From contig NZ_AP018920.1 of the NCBI RefSeq assembly GCF_003945385.1, forward strand, positions 6,820,001 through 6,884,000: a DNA stretch of 64,000 bases, written 5' to 3'. Of this stretch, positions 9,558-17,933 are shown piece by piece. Below the pieces are notes generated by a model, which saw only the letters and a program-made list of their open reading frames with translations, ran no database searches and was not told the origin of the DNA. The position numbers and the translations under genes were made by a program. Position 1 is the first letter of the stretch; every line of letters starts with the position of its first letter. Origin of the DNA: Pseudonocardia autotrophica. Lineage in GTDB: Bacteria; Actinomycetota; Actinomycetes; Mycobacteriales; Pseudonocardiaceae.

Positions 9558-10457
9558 ATGCGCGCGTACGGGTTCGGACGGGCCGGTGGACCGGAGCAGG
9601 AGACCTTCCTGGAGGTCGAGGAGCCGGTCCCCGGACCGGACGAGCTGCTGGTGCGGGTCCGCGCCGCCGGGGTGAATCCCGGCGACTGGCGGGTCCGCAA
9701 CGGTGCCTACGGCGTGCCGGGCCCCGCGGTGCTCGGCCGGGAGGTCGCGGGCACCGTGCTGGCGCTCGGCGAGGGCGTCAGCGGGTTCGCCGTCGGGGAC
9801 GAGGTGTTCGGCGGCTGCCCCGGCATGCTGGGCGGCTGGGCGCCGCGCGCCCGCACCATCGCGTCGTTCTCGGCGCACCGGCCGGACGGGGTCTCCGCCG
9901 AGCAGGCCGCTGTGCTGCCGGTCGCCGCCGGGACCGCGCTCGACACGTTGCGCGGCCTGGCACTGGAGCCGGGCGCGACGCTGCTGGTGAACGGGGCGGG
10001 CGGGGGCGTCGGGCTCCCGCTGATCCAGCTGGCCCGGTTGCAGGGGCTGCACGTCGTCGGGACGGCGAGCCCCGGCAAGCACGATCTGTTGACCCGGCTC
10101 GGCGCGACCCCGGTCGCCTACGGCGACGGGGTGCTGGACCGGCTCCGGGCCGCCGCACCCGCCGGGATCGACGGCGCGCTGGACCTGGTCGGCGGGGACG
10201 CGCTGCGCACCGTCGCGCCGCTGGTCCCGGCCGCGGCGCTGTACTCGGTCGCCGACAAGGCGACCGTCGCCGAGCTCGGCGGCCGGGCCGTGGAACGCGA
10301 CCGCAGCCCCGCGGTGCTCACCGAGCTGGCCCGGCTGGTCGCCGCGGGCGACCTCGATCCGCTGGTGCAGCAGACCCGCCCGCTGGACGAGGCGGGCGAG
10401 GCGCTGGCCGCCGTCGAGTTCGGGCACGCCACCGGCAAGATCGTGCTCCTGCCCTGA
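9558..10457 (+). CDS. zinc-independent MDR / quinone oxidoreductase-like
   Basis: 299 residues. The N-terminal GroES-like part has VNPGDWRVRNG and GREVAGTVLALGEGVSGFAVGD; the Rossmann part has LLVNGAGGGVGLPLIQLAR near residues 151-169 with the NADPH-binding AxxGxxG pattern. The tail GHATGKIVL is the family end motif. No structural-zinc cysteine quartet is present, which fits the quinone oxidoreductase branch. Substrate unknown. It follows the peptidase by 11 bp and may be co-transcribed. Confidence 0.9.
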   Translation: MRAYGFGRAGGPEQETFLEVEEPVPGPDELLVRVRAAGVNPGDWRVRNGAYGVPGPAVLGREVAGTVLALGEGVSGFAVGDEVFGGCPGMLGGWAPRARTIASFSAHRPDGVSAEQAAVLPVAAGTALDTLRGLALEPGATLLVNGAGGGVGLPLIQLARLQGLHVVGTASPGKHDLLTRLGATPVAYGDGVLDRLRAAAPAGIDGALDLVGGDALRTVAPLVPAAALYSVADKATVAELGGRAVERDRSPAVLTELARLVAAGDLDPLVQQTRPLDEAGEALAAVEFGHATGKIVLLP

Positions 10458-10517
10458 ACCGTGCGGCCGGACCTGCCGGGCCGATGACTTCCCGGGGACC
10501 GGCCGGTCGCTCCCGGC

Positions 10518-10945
10518 ATGACAACACCGACCGTGCCCCGCGCGGCGATCGACCGCGCGGTGTCCGCCGAGCGCGTGGCGGTCGCCGATCTCGTCGACTC
10601 GCTCACCGACGACGAGTGGATCACCGGCTCGCTGTGTTCGGGCTGGACTGTGCGGGACGTCGTCGCGCACCTGACGACCACTACCCGGGCCCCAGGCTCT
10701 CGCCCTGTCCGCCGAGCACCCGCGGGCCGACGTCCGCCCGCTCGGCCGGGTGCACGAGTCGCCGCCCGAGGTGGTCGCTGCGGGGCGCGCGGGTGGTGTC
10801 GGCCGATTCCGGGTGGACCCTCGGAGACGGCGCGGAGCTGCGCGGGCCCGACCCGGAGCTACTGCTCGTCGCCGCGGGACGGCCGGCCGGGCTCACCGGG
10901 CTGAGCGGGCCGCGTGTCGGGGTGGTCGCGCCGCGAGTGGCCTGA
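10518..10945 (+). pseudogene. internally deleted maleylpyruvate isomerase-like (mycothiol) gene
   Basis: The first ~55 codons from ATG 10518 read as the N-terminus of the mycothiol-dependent maleylpyruvate isomerase/TIGR03083 family, including LTDDEWITGS and CSGWTVRDVVAHL. From about 10680 the frame loses similarity. Further on, RPLGRVHESPPEVV (about 10735-10776) appears in one frame and LRGARVVSADSGWTLGDG through RPAGLTGLSG (about 10783-10917) in another, which are the late parts of the same family. Roughly 100 residues between the blocks and about 25 between the last two are missing. The result is a remnant with at least two deletions and a frameshift. The last 87 bp lie under the convergent HNH gene. 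Confidence 0.8.
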
Positions 10946-12271
10946 CGAGTGCAGCGGTTCCGTCCGGTGCAGGTAGGAGTGCCCGGTCGGGGTGGTGGTG
11001 CAGGTGCCCTCGGCGGTCGGCTCGACCCACCACCCGGGCTGCTCACGCAGCTGGTTGTGCAGCTCGCAGACCGCGCGACCGTTGTCGAAACCGGTCGGGC
11101 CACCGTCGGCGGCCCGCACCACGTGATCGATGTGCCGGGCCGGAGCGTCGCAGTAGGGAGCGGTGCACCGGTGCCGGTCCCGGGCCCGGATCAGATCCGC
11201 CAGCCCGGCCGGGAAACACCGCGCCCGGGAGTCACCACCGATCACCGTGCCCCGCACCGTCAACAGCCGCCGCAACAGCCTGCGCCCGCGCGCCCGGGCC
11301 AGGAACCCGACCGGGATCGGCCCGAACCCCGGGACCTCGGCGGGCAACGGGCTGCCCTCGTCGAGCAACGCCTCCAGCGGCACGACGACCTGCACCTGCA
11401 CGTCGACGTGCTCGGCGGTGACCCGCCCGGTCACCCGCTCCACGAACGTGTCGGCCATGACCTGCCCGCGGCTGCGGGTCAGCGGCTCGGGATCGACCTG
11501 GACCGCGTCGAACGCCCGGCGCAGCGCCGCATAGCAGGCCACCCCCTGCTCCACCGGCAGGTGCGCCCGCAGGTCGACCATCCCGTCCGGGGCCTGCCGC
11601 AGGGTGACCCGCCGCCCCGTCCGCGCGGCCAGGCAGCGCTGCCGGAACTTCTCCGGCGCCACCTCAGCGGCGAGCGCGGCGACCAGGCTGCGCAACCGCG
11701 CCGGCCCGAGCCGGGCGATGTCGTGCCCGGCCAGCCGCCGGTCGACCTCCGCCCGCTCCCCGGCATCGAGATGCGCGGTCGCGCCGACCACGATCGACAC
11801 CCGGTACCCGTCGAGCTCCCCCGCCGCGAACAGGCCGCGCACATGCCCCAGACCGTCGTGCAGATCCCGGGCGGTGCGCATCCGGTTGCGCCCGACCGTC
11901 GGCGAGGCCCGGTTGGCCAGCCCGATCTCGGCGCCGATGCTGCGCTCGAGCCGCTCCGGGTCGATCACTGCGGCACTGTCGGCGGCGCGGCGACGGGCGA
12001 AGGCCAGCTCGGTGGCCACCAGCGCCGCCTCCACACTGTTGCGCACGGCGACCAGCGCGATCATCCGATCCACCAGCACCGGTGACGGCGACACCTCGTC
12101 GACCACCGCCGCCAACTGCTCGAACCGAGCCCGCACGGCGTACAGGTCCGGCACCGCCGACAGGTCCGGCACTGCCAACAGATCGGCGGCAGCCGGCGGA
12201 TCAGAGACGGCAGGCCGAACAGGGCCGGCAGGCGGGTCGGGTGCGGCGGGGGCGTCGATGACCGTGGTCAT
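10859..12271 (-). CDS. DUF222 / 13E12-type HNH endonuclease
   Basis: 470 residues. The N-terminal and middle DUF222 region (for example GEDERRRLAGHDIARLGP-like DRRLAGHDIARLGP, ARTGRRVTLRQAPDGM) is followed by a C-terminal HNH domain at about residues 355-415: RDRHRC..PYC, HIDHVV with H380/D382/H383, DGGPTGFDN and CELHN. These genes are multicopy in actinomycetes and the mycobacterial 13E12 relatives include LexA targets. Here a perfect SOS box lies 14 bp upstream of the ATG with a good -10 between them, and there is no Shine-Dalgarno sequence, so a leaderless SOS-induced mRNA is inferred. Cellular role unknown. Confidence 0.93.
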   Translation of the reverse strand: MTTVIDAPAAPDPPAGPVRPAVSDPPAAADLLAVPDLSAVPDLYAVRARFEQLAAVVDEVSPSPVLVDRMIALVAVRNSVEAALVATELAFARRRAADSAAVIDPERLERSIGAEIGLANRASPTVGRNRMRTARDLHDGLGHVRGLFAAGELDGYRVSIVVGATAHLDAGERAEVDRRLAGHDIARLGPARLRSLVAALAAEVAPEKFRQRCLAARTGRRVTLRQAPDGMVDLRAHLPVEQGVACYAALRRAFDAVQVDPEPLTRSRGQVMADTFVERVTGRVTAEHVDVQVQVVVPLEALLDEGSPLPAEVPGFGPIPVGFLARARGRRLLRRLLTVRGTVIGGDSRARCFPAGLADLIRARDRHRCTAPYCDAPARHIDHVVRAADGGPTGFDNGRAVCELHNQLREQPGWWVEPTAEGTCTTTPTGHSYLHRTEPLHSSGHSRRDHPDTRPAQPGEPGRPSRGDEQ

Positions 12272-12277
12272 GCGTCC

Positions 12278-12283
12278 ATCATA
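12278..12283 (-). promoter_or_regulatory. -10 element of the HNH gene
   Basis: TATGAT on the minus strand, five of six bases of the consensus, ending 7 nt before the ATG at 12271. Initiation would fall on or next to the A of the start codon. No clear -35 is visible; the SOS palindrome occupies the spacer. Confidence 0.6.
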
Positions 12284-12285
12284 GA

Positions 12286-12299
12286 CGAACATATGTTCG
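12286..12299. promoter_or_regulatory. LexA/SOS box
   Basis: CGAACATATGTTCG, a perfect 14-bp palindrome identical to the Gram-positive/actinobacterial SOS consensus CGAAC-N4-GTTCG. It sits immediately upstream of the -10 of the HNH gene. The remaining divergent gap (12300-12569) before the SIMPL gene holds no other element I can support apart from a possible TACCCT -10 at 12557-12562. Confidence 0.85.
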
Positions 12300-12569
12300 A
12301 ATACCAGGGTCCGGAATGGACGAACCACGCCCGCCATTTCATCCGCGGCCCCCGGTGCCCGGCCGGAGACGGACGGAACCGGACCGCGCCCGGCACATCG
12401 AGGAGCGGTGGGGTCCGCTGCCGGCCGCGGTCGACCGGGCGGGCCCGCCGTCGCGTTCGGCCCAGGCCGGCAGGTCCCGCAGAACGGCGACGTCCACACC
12501 CTGAGCAGCTGGGCGCGGCGTCGACCACCGGCGGTTCCGGTGGGACCGACGGCCACTACCCTCGCGCTC

Positions 12570-13250
12570 ATGGCAGAGGCACCGGCGGGCGAGGTCGTGA
12601 TCAGGGTGCGCGGCGAGTTCGAGCGCGAGGTACCCGCCGAGCGGGGCACCGCGAACCTGGTGGTGCTCGCCCAGGGCGCCGAGCCGGGGCCGGTGCGGGC
12701 CCGGGTCGAGGCCGACGCCACGGCCGCACTGGCCGACGTGCGCGGCTGGCACGACCCGGACGCGGGCCCGGTCCGCCGCTACGTCGTCGGCCAGGTCCGC
12801 ACCTCGGTGCAGCAGCCGTCGCACAAGGGCAGGCCCCGCCCCGCCGTGTACCACGCATCGGTGTCGATCTCGGTGGAGTTCGACGACGTCACCCGGCTCG
12901 GCGGCTGGCTGTCCTCGCTCGGCGCGATCGAGGGCGTCACGGTACAGGGGATCGGCTGGGACCTGGCCGCCGAGCACCGGCGCGAGCTGGAGCGGGCGGT
13001 CCGCCAGGAGGCCCTGCGCCAGGCCCGCGAGCGCGCCCAGGACTACGCCGACGCACTCGATCTCGGCCCGGTACGGCCCCGCCAGGTCGCCGACGTCGGG
13101 CTGCTCGGCTCGCATCCGGCACCGTCTGCCCGCGCCGTCGGCCTGTCCTTCGCCGCCGCGCCGGAGAGCTCCGGCGACGGCCTGGGCGAGCTGCTGCGGC
13201 CCGACGACGTGACGGTGCAGGCCACCGTCGAGGCCGAGTTCACCGTCTGA
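12570..13250 (+). CDS. SIMPL (DUF541) domain protein
   Basis: 226 residues with the SIMPL layout: an N-terminal strand VIRVRGEFEREVPAERGTANL, a central VYHASVSISVEF strand, RRELERAVRQEALRQARERAQDYADAL helix (the conserved segment that precedes LGL in the family) and a final VQATVEAEFTV strand. No signal peptide is visible, unlike many secreted SIMPL proteins, so a cytoplasmic location is inferred. Function is unknown in the family beyond links to stress and envelope processes. Divergent from the HNH gene; convergent with the acyl-CoA synthetase 3 bp away. Confidence 0.85.
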   Translation: MAEAPAGEVVIRVRGEFEREVPAERGTANLVVLAQGAEPGPVRARVEADATAALADVRGWHDPDAGPVRRYVVGQVRTSVQQPSHKGRPRPAVYHASVSISVEFDDVTRLGGWLSSLGAIEGVTVQGIGWDLAAEHRRELERAVRQEALRQARERAQDYADALDLGPVRPRQVADVGLLGSHPAPSARAVGLSFAAAPESSGDGLGELLRPDDVTVQATVEAEFTV

Positions 13251-13253
13251 GGC

Positions 13254-14870
13254 TCATCCCCGCTCGGCCGCGATGTCGGCGTGCGCGTCGCGCAGCGCCC
13301 GCTTGAGGATCTTGCCGCTCGGGTTCTTCGGGAGCGCGTCGGTGAACACCACGTACTTGGGCCGCTTGTACCCGGCGAGCCGTTCCCTGGCGTGCGCGTG
13401 CACCTGCTCCTCGGTGAGCGTCACGCCCTGCTTCGGCACGACGACCGCGGTGACCGCCTCGATCCAGTGCGGGTGCACGACCCCGAACACGGCGACCTCG
13501 GCGACGCCGTCGAGCAGGTAGAGGGCCTCCTCCACCTCGCGGGACGCCACGTTCTCGCCACCGGTCTTGATCATGTCCTTCTTGCGGTCGACCACCGACA
13601 GGTAGCCGTCCGGGGTCATCACGCCGAGATCGCCGGAGTGGAACCAGCCGCCGGCGAACGCCGCTGCGGTCTTCTCCTCGTCGTCGTAGTAGCCCAGCGC
13701 CGCGTGCGGGGAGCGGTGCACGATCTCGCCGACCTCCCCCGGCGGCAGCTCCACGCCGGCGTCGTCGACCACCCGGGTCTCGACGTTCAGCGACGCCCGG
13801 CCGGCCGAGCCGGCCCGCTCCAGCTGCTCATCGGGCCGCAGGATCGTCGCCAGCGGGGACATCTCGGTCTGCCCGTAGAAGTTCCAGAGGCGCACGTCCG
13901 GCAGCCGCCGGGACAGCTCGTGCAGCACCTCGACCGGCATCGCGGCCGCGCCGTAGTAGCCCTTGCGCAGGCTGGACAGGTCGGTCGAGTCGAAGTCCGG
14001 GTGGCGCAGCAGCGAGATCCACACCGTCGGCGGGCAGAACAGCTTGGTGACCTTCTCCCTGGCGATGGTGGCCAGCAGGGTCGCCGGGTCCGGTGCGGGC
14101 ACGATGATGCTGGTCGCACCGAGGTAGACGTCGACCGAGAAGAAACAGTCCAGCTGTGCGCAGTGGTACATCGGCAGCGAGTGCAGCTCGACGTCGTCGT
14201 CGGTCATCCCGCCGTCGACGATGCAGGACAGGTACTGGGTGATCAGCGAGCGCGACGACAGCATCACACCCTTGGGCCGGGACTCGGTGCCGGAGGTGTA
14301 CATCAGCCGGAGCGGGTCGTCGTCGCCGACGTGCACGTCCGGCTCCCCCGGGTTACCGGCACCGTCGATCCACTCCGCGACGTCGGCCCAGTCGCCGCCG
14401 GCGGAAACGCCGGACAGCCCGATCCGGCCGCGCACCCGCACCGGGGCGGACGAGTGCCCGAGCGCTTTCTCCGCGGTCTCGGCGAGCGCGTCCTCGACGA
14501 CGAACGCGGCGGCCCGGGAGTGGTCGAGGATGTAGGCGATCTCCTCCGGCCCGAGCATGAAGTTCACCGGCACCAGGACGACGCCGAGCCGGGCGGTCGC
14601 GAAGGCGAGCACCCCGAACTGACGGCAGTTGTGCGACAGCAGGGCCAGCCGGTCGCCCTTGACCAGCCCGCGGTCGGTGAGCGCGGCCGCGCAGCGGTTC
14701 ACCGCCGCGTCGAACTCGGCGAAGGTCCAGCGGGTGTCGGAGTCTACGACGGCGAGCCGGTCCGGGTAGCGCGCCGCGGTGCGGTGCAGGAGATCCCCCA
14801 CCGAGTGCCGGCGGGCACGGGCGATCGCGGCGGTGGTCTGCTCGCTGAACTCCGAGGCGGCGCTGCTCAT
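13254..14870 (-). CDS. acyl-CoA synthetase (AMP-forming, FadD type)
   Basis: 538 residues. ANL-superfamily motifs in order: YTSGTESRPKGV (residues 191-202, phosphate loop), YGQTEMSP (about 345), HSGDLGVMTPDGYL (about 420, with VVDRKKDMIKTGGENV following) and the catalytic Lys 520 in NPSGKILKR. It activates a carboxylic acid to the acyl-AMP and then the CoA thioester. Divergent from the AtoE-type short-chain fatty acid transporter, so a short- or medium-chain substrate is a reasonable inference. Start chosen at ATG 14870; an upstream in-frame extension to 14906 lacks family similarity. Confidence 0.92.
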   Translation of the reverse strand: MSSAASEFSEQTTAAIARARRHSVGDLLHRTAARYPDRLAVVDSDTRWTFAEFDAAVNRCAAALTDRGLVKGDRLALLSHNCRQFGVLAFATARLGVVLVPVNFMLGPEEIAYILDHSRAAAFVVEDALAETAEKALGHSSAPVRVRGRIGLSGVSAGGDWADVAEWIDGAGNPGEPDVHVGDDDPLRLMYTSGTESRPKGVMLSSRSLITQYLSCIVDGGMTDDDVELHSLPMYHCAQLDCFFSVDVYLGATSIIVPAPDPATLLATIAREKVTKLFCPPTVWISLLRHPDFDSTDLSSLRKGYYGAAAMPVEVLHELSRRLPDVRLWNFYGQTEMSPLATILRPDEQLERAGSAGRASLNVETRVVDDAGVELPPGEVGEIVHRSPHAALGYYDDEEKTAAAFAGGWFHSGDLGVMTPDGYLSVVDRKKDMIKTGGENVASREVEEALYLLDGVAEVAVFGVVHPHWIEAVTAVVVPKQGVTLTEEQVHAHARERLAGYKRPKYVVFTDALPKNPSGKILKRALRDAHADIAAERG

Positions 14871-14910
14871 ACGACGATCCTGCCCCAGCCCGTGGCCGAC
14901 CGTCACCTGC

Positions 14911-14936
14911 CGGATCGCTCCGGATCGCTCCGGATC
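14911..14936. repeat. 10-bp tandem repeat in a divergent promoter region
   Basis: CGGATCGCTC occurs twice in tandem at 14911-14930, followed by a third partial copy CGGATC at 14931-14936. It lies between the acyl-CoA synthetase and the fatty acid transporter, where a shared operator would be expected. The intervening 14937-15014 is relatively AT-rich (CAATCTTATTGAT at 14980-14992). Confidence 0.5.
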
Positions 14937-15014
14937 ACACCGTGGCGATCACGGCATTCGCCCCGTATGTTCCGTTCGTCAATCTTATTGATCCAGATGG
15001 GAGTGGTGCACGGC

Positions 15015-16385
15015 ATGGCCCGATCCGACACGAGCGTCCCGACCGGAACCCCGCTCTCCCGCGCGATGCGCCCGGTGAACGCCGTCGTCGAGCGGTACAT
15101 CCCGTCGGCGCTGGTCTTCGCGATCGTCCTGACCTTCGTGGTCGGCCTGATGGCGGTGGCGCTCACCGACTCCGGCCCGGTCGACGTCGTCGCGAGCTGG
15201 GGCGACGGCCTCTCCGGCCTGCTCGACTTCATCACCCAGATGGCGCTGATCCTGCTGCTCGGGCACATGCTCGCGCACACCCGCCCGGTGCAGAAGCTGC
15301 TGCGGGCGCTCGGCTCCGTGCCGCGCACGACGATGCAGGCCTACCTGTTCGTCTTCCTGGTCGCCGCGATCGCCTCGCTGATCACCTGGGGCCTCGGTCT
15401 CGTGGTGGCGGCGCTGATCGCCCGCGAGGTCGCCGCGCAGGGCCGCGAGCGGGGCCTGGCACTGCACTTCCCGATGCTGGTGGCGGCGGGGTTCTCCGGC
15501 TTCGTCGTCTGGCACATGGGTTACTCGGGATCGGGCCCGCTGCTCGCCGCCACCGAGGGCTCCTTCATCGCCGAGCAGCTCGGCGCGCCGATCCCGGTCA
15601 GCGAGACGACCTACTCCACCTGGAACCTGATCGCGATCGTGGCGACCGTGCTGGCCGTCGCCGGCGCGCTCTACCTGGTCGCGCCCCGGCCCGGCGAGAA
15701 GATCCGGGAGTTCAGCACCGAGGAGCCGGTCGCCTCACCCCGCCCGGCCGACGACGAGCGCACCCCGGCCGACCGGGTGGACGGCAGCCGCGTCCTCACC
15801 GCGCTGCTCGGGCTGCTGCTGGTGGCCTATCTCGTGCACCACTACGCGACCGGCGGCAGCCTGACCATCGACATCGTCAACTGGACGTTCCTCTGCCTGA
15901 TCCTGCTGCTGGTGGCGAACCCGTCGGAGATGATCACGCTGACCCGTAACGCCGCGGCGAACGTCGGCGAGATCCTGCTCCAGTTCCCGCTCTACGCGGG
16001 CATCCTCGGGATCATGACGGCCAGTGGCCTGGTCGAGATCATCTCGGCCTGGTTCGTCAACATCTCGACGCCGGTGACCTTCGGCCTGCTCGCGTTCCTG
16101 TCCGCGGGCCTGGTGAACCTCGCCATCCCGTCCGGCGGCGGTCAGGTGGCCGTCCAGGGCCCGGTCATGATCGACGCGGCGAACCAGATCGGCGTCGATC
16201 CGGCGATCGCGCTGATGGCGATCGCCTACGGCGACCAGTGGACGAACATGATCCAGCCGTTCTTCGCGCTGCCGCTGCTGGCCATCGCCGGGCTGAAGAT
16301 CCGCGACATCCTCGGCTACACGACGGTCACGCTGATCGCGTCCGGCATCGTGTTCGGCGCGACGATGCTGATCATCTCCCTGTGA
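15015..16385 (+). CDS. short-chain fatty acid transporter (AtoE family)
   Basis: 456 residues with about 12 hydrophobic helices. Family features include the N-terminal VERYIPSALVFAIVLTF, GFVVWHMGYSGSGPL (about residues 170-184), SGGGQVAVQGPVM (about 375) and YGDQWTNMIQPFFALPLL (about 407-424), all hallmarks of AtoE/TIGR00366 importers. ATG 15015 is used because GGGAG at 14999-15003 fits it; ATG 14997 is an alternative adding six residues. Its 3' end overlaps the convergent cyclase by 14 bp. It probably imports short-chain acids for the divergently encoded ligase. Confidence 0.92.
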   Translation: MARSDTSVPTGTPLSRAMRPVNAVVERYIPSALVFAIVLTFVVGLMAVALTDSGPVDVVASWGDGLSGLLDFITQMALILLLGHMLAHTRPVQKLLRALGSVPRTTMQAYLFVFLVAAIASLITWGLGLVVAALIAREVAAQGRERGLALHFPMLVAAGFSGFVVWHMGYSGSGPLLAATEGSFIAEQLGAPIPVSETTYSTWNLIAIVATVLAVAGALYLVAPRPGEKIREFSTEEPVASPRPADDERTPADRVDGSRVLTALLGLLLVAYLVHHYATGGSLTIDIVNWTFLCLILLLVANPSEMITLTRNAAANVGEILLQFPLYAGILGIMTASGLVEIISAWFVNISTPVTFGLLAFLSAGLVNLAIPSGGGQVAVQGPVMIDAANQIGVDPAIALMAIAYGDQWTNMIQPFFALPLLAIAGLKIRDILGYTTVTLIASGIVFGATMLIISL

Positions 16386-17901
16386 GCACCTGCTCCTCGA
16401 CGGGTGTGTGGACCGGGGTGGGGGCGTCCCGCCCGCGCAGCGTGACCTCGGTTCCGGCCCGCCAGTGCCGGGCCTCGCGGCCGGCCGCGTCGACGGCGCG
16501 GGCGGCCGCGACGACCCGGCCGGGGACCGACTTGGCGAGCTCGGTGAGCCGGGCCGCCTCGTTCACCGGGTCGCCGATCACGGTGTACTCGTAGCGACGC
16601 GGATCGCCGATGTTGCCGGCGACGGCGTCGCCGGCGGAGACGCCGATCCCGGCCTCGATCTCCGGCATCTCGGCGGCCAGCCGCCGGCCCAGGCGGCGGG
16701 CGGCGGACAGCGCAGCGCCGGGGGCGTCGTCCAGGTCGGTCGGGGCACCGAAGACCGCCAGCGCGGCGTCGCCCTCGAACTTGTTGATCCAGCCACCGGC
16801 CTGCTCGACACACTCGACGACGACGCCGAAGAACCGGTTGAGCAGCGCGACGACCTCTTCGGGGGGCCGCCGGGCCGCCATCGTCGTCGACCCGACGAGA
16901 TCGACGAACAGGACCGCCACCGGCCGCAGCTCACCCCCCAGCCGGATCCCGTCGCCATCGGCCGCGGCGGCCTCCGCGACGTCCCGGCCGACGTGCCTGC
17001 CGAACAGGTCCCGGATCCGCTCGCGCTCACGCAGGCCCTCGACCATGCCGTTCGTCCCGGCCTGCAGCTGGCCCAGCTCGGTGTTGTCGTAGACCGGGAC
17101 CCGGACGTCGAGATCGCCGTCCTGCACCCGGGCCAGCGCCCGCCGCACGGTCAGCACCGGATCGGCGATCGCCCGGGCCGCGCCGACCGCGGTCAGCAGT
17201 CCGGTACCGATCGCGGTGCCGCCCAGCACCAGCATCGTCACCGCCAGCTGGGTCGGCGAGGAGTCCCCGTAGACCAGCGCGATCAGCCCGGCCAGCATCA
17301 CCCCGCACAGCGGGACGGCGGTGCCCAGCGCCCAGAAACCGACCGAGCGCAGCATCACCCCGGTCACCAGGCGCCGTCGCTGCGGCGGACGCCCGGACAG
17401 CACCCGGGCCGCCGACCGCCGCAGCATCCGCTCGACCAGCAGGTAGCACAGCGCGCAGGTGGTGACCCCGCCGATCGCGACGGTCGCGGTCACCGAGAAC
17501 GCCAGCCGCCCCGAGTAGCGCAGGTTCAGCAGGCAGAACAGCACCGCGGCCAGCAGCCACAGGAACGCGATCATCCAGGTGATCCGGGACGGGCCACGCA
17601 GCACCAGCCGGCGTTCGGCCTGGTCGAGATCCCTCGCGCGCCGCGGCAGGGTCAGCTTCCGGCGGCCGAACCAGATCCCGATCGGGATCGTGACCAGCAG
17701 GTATCCCGACAGCACGACGAGATTCACCAGCCGGATCTCGACCGCGTCCAGCAGCTCCTCGCGGGGCAGCACGAACGACGCGATCACCAGCACCACGGCG
17801 GCGCCACCGAGATTCGCCGCGACGACCACGAGCGCGAGCAGCGCGCGCACCGGGAGCCCGACGACCGGACGTCCCGGCTGCGCGGGCCGCTGATCCGTCA
17901 T
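16372..17901 (-). CDS. membrane adenylate cyclase (class III) with HAMP
   Basis: 509 residues: six hydrophobic helices up to about residue 245, HAMP domain 246-298, cyclase domain from 328. Metal-binding Asp334 (FVDLVGST) and Asp378, substrate-specifying Lys374 (INKFEGDAALAVFG), Asp444 with Asn447 and Arg451 (IGDPVNEAARL) are all present, so it should be an active adenylyl cyclase making cAMP. The layout matches the mycobacterial Rv1318c-Rv1320c group. Unlike those with degenerate residues, no key residue is missing here. Confidence 0.93.
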   Translation of the reverse strand: MTDQRPAQPGRPVVGLPVRALLALVVVAANLGGAAVVLVIASFVLPREELLDAVEIRLVNLVVLSGYLLVTIPIGIWFGRRKLTLPRRARDLDQAERRLVLRGPSRITWMIAFLWLLAAVLFCLLNLRYSGRLAFSVTATVAIGGVTTCALCYLLVERMLRRSAARVLSGRPPQRRRLVTGVMLRSVGFWALGTAVPLCGVMLAGLIALVYGDSSPTQLAVTMLVLGGTAIGTGLLTAVGAARAIADPVLTVRRALARVQDGDLDVRVPVYDNTELGQLQAGTNGMVEGLRERERIRDLFGRHVGRDVAEAAAADGDGIRLGGELRPVAVLFVDLVGSTTMAARRPPEEVVALLNRFFGVVVECVEQAGGWINKFEGDAALAVFGAPTDLDDAPGAALSAARRLGRRLAAEMPEIEAGIGVSAGDAVAGNIGDPRRYEYTVIGDPVNEAARLTELAKSVPGRVVAAARAVDAAGREARHWRAGTEVTLRGRDAPTPVHTPVEEQVLTGR

Positions 17902-17933
17902 GAGGCGGATCCTAGGCCGAAAGGGTGATCGGG

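Noticed and set aside
12316..12504. 62-codon open frame in the HNH/SIMPL divergent gap
   Set aside because: Pro/Arg-rich, without a ribosome-binding site, and it runs across the promoter region.
10859..12721. 620-codon version of the HNH protein
   Set aside because: The extra N-terminus crosses the SOS box and the divergent promoter and has no family similarity; ATG 12271 is preferred.
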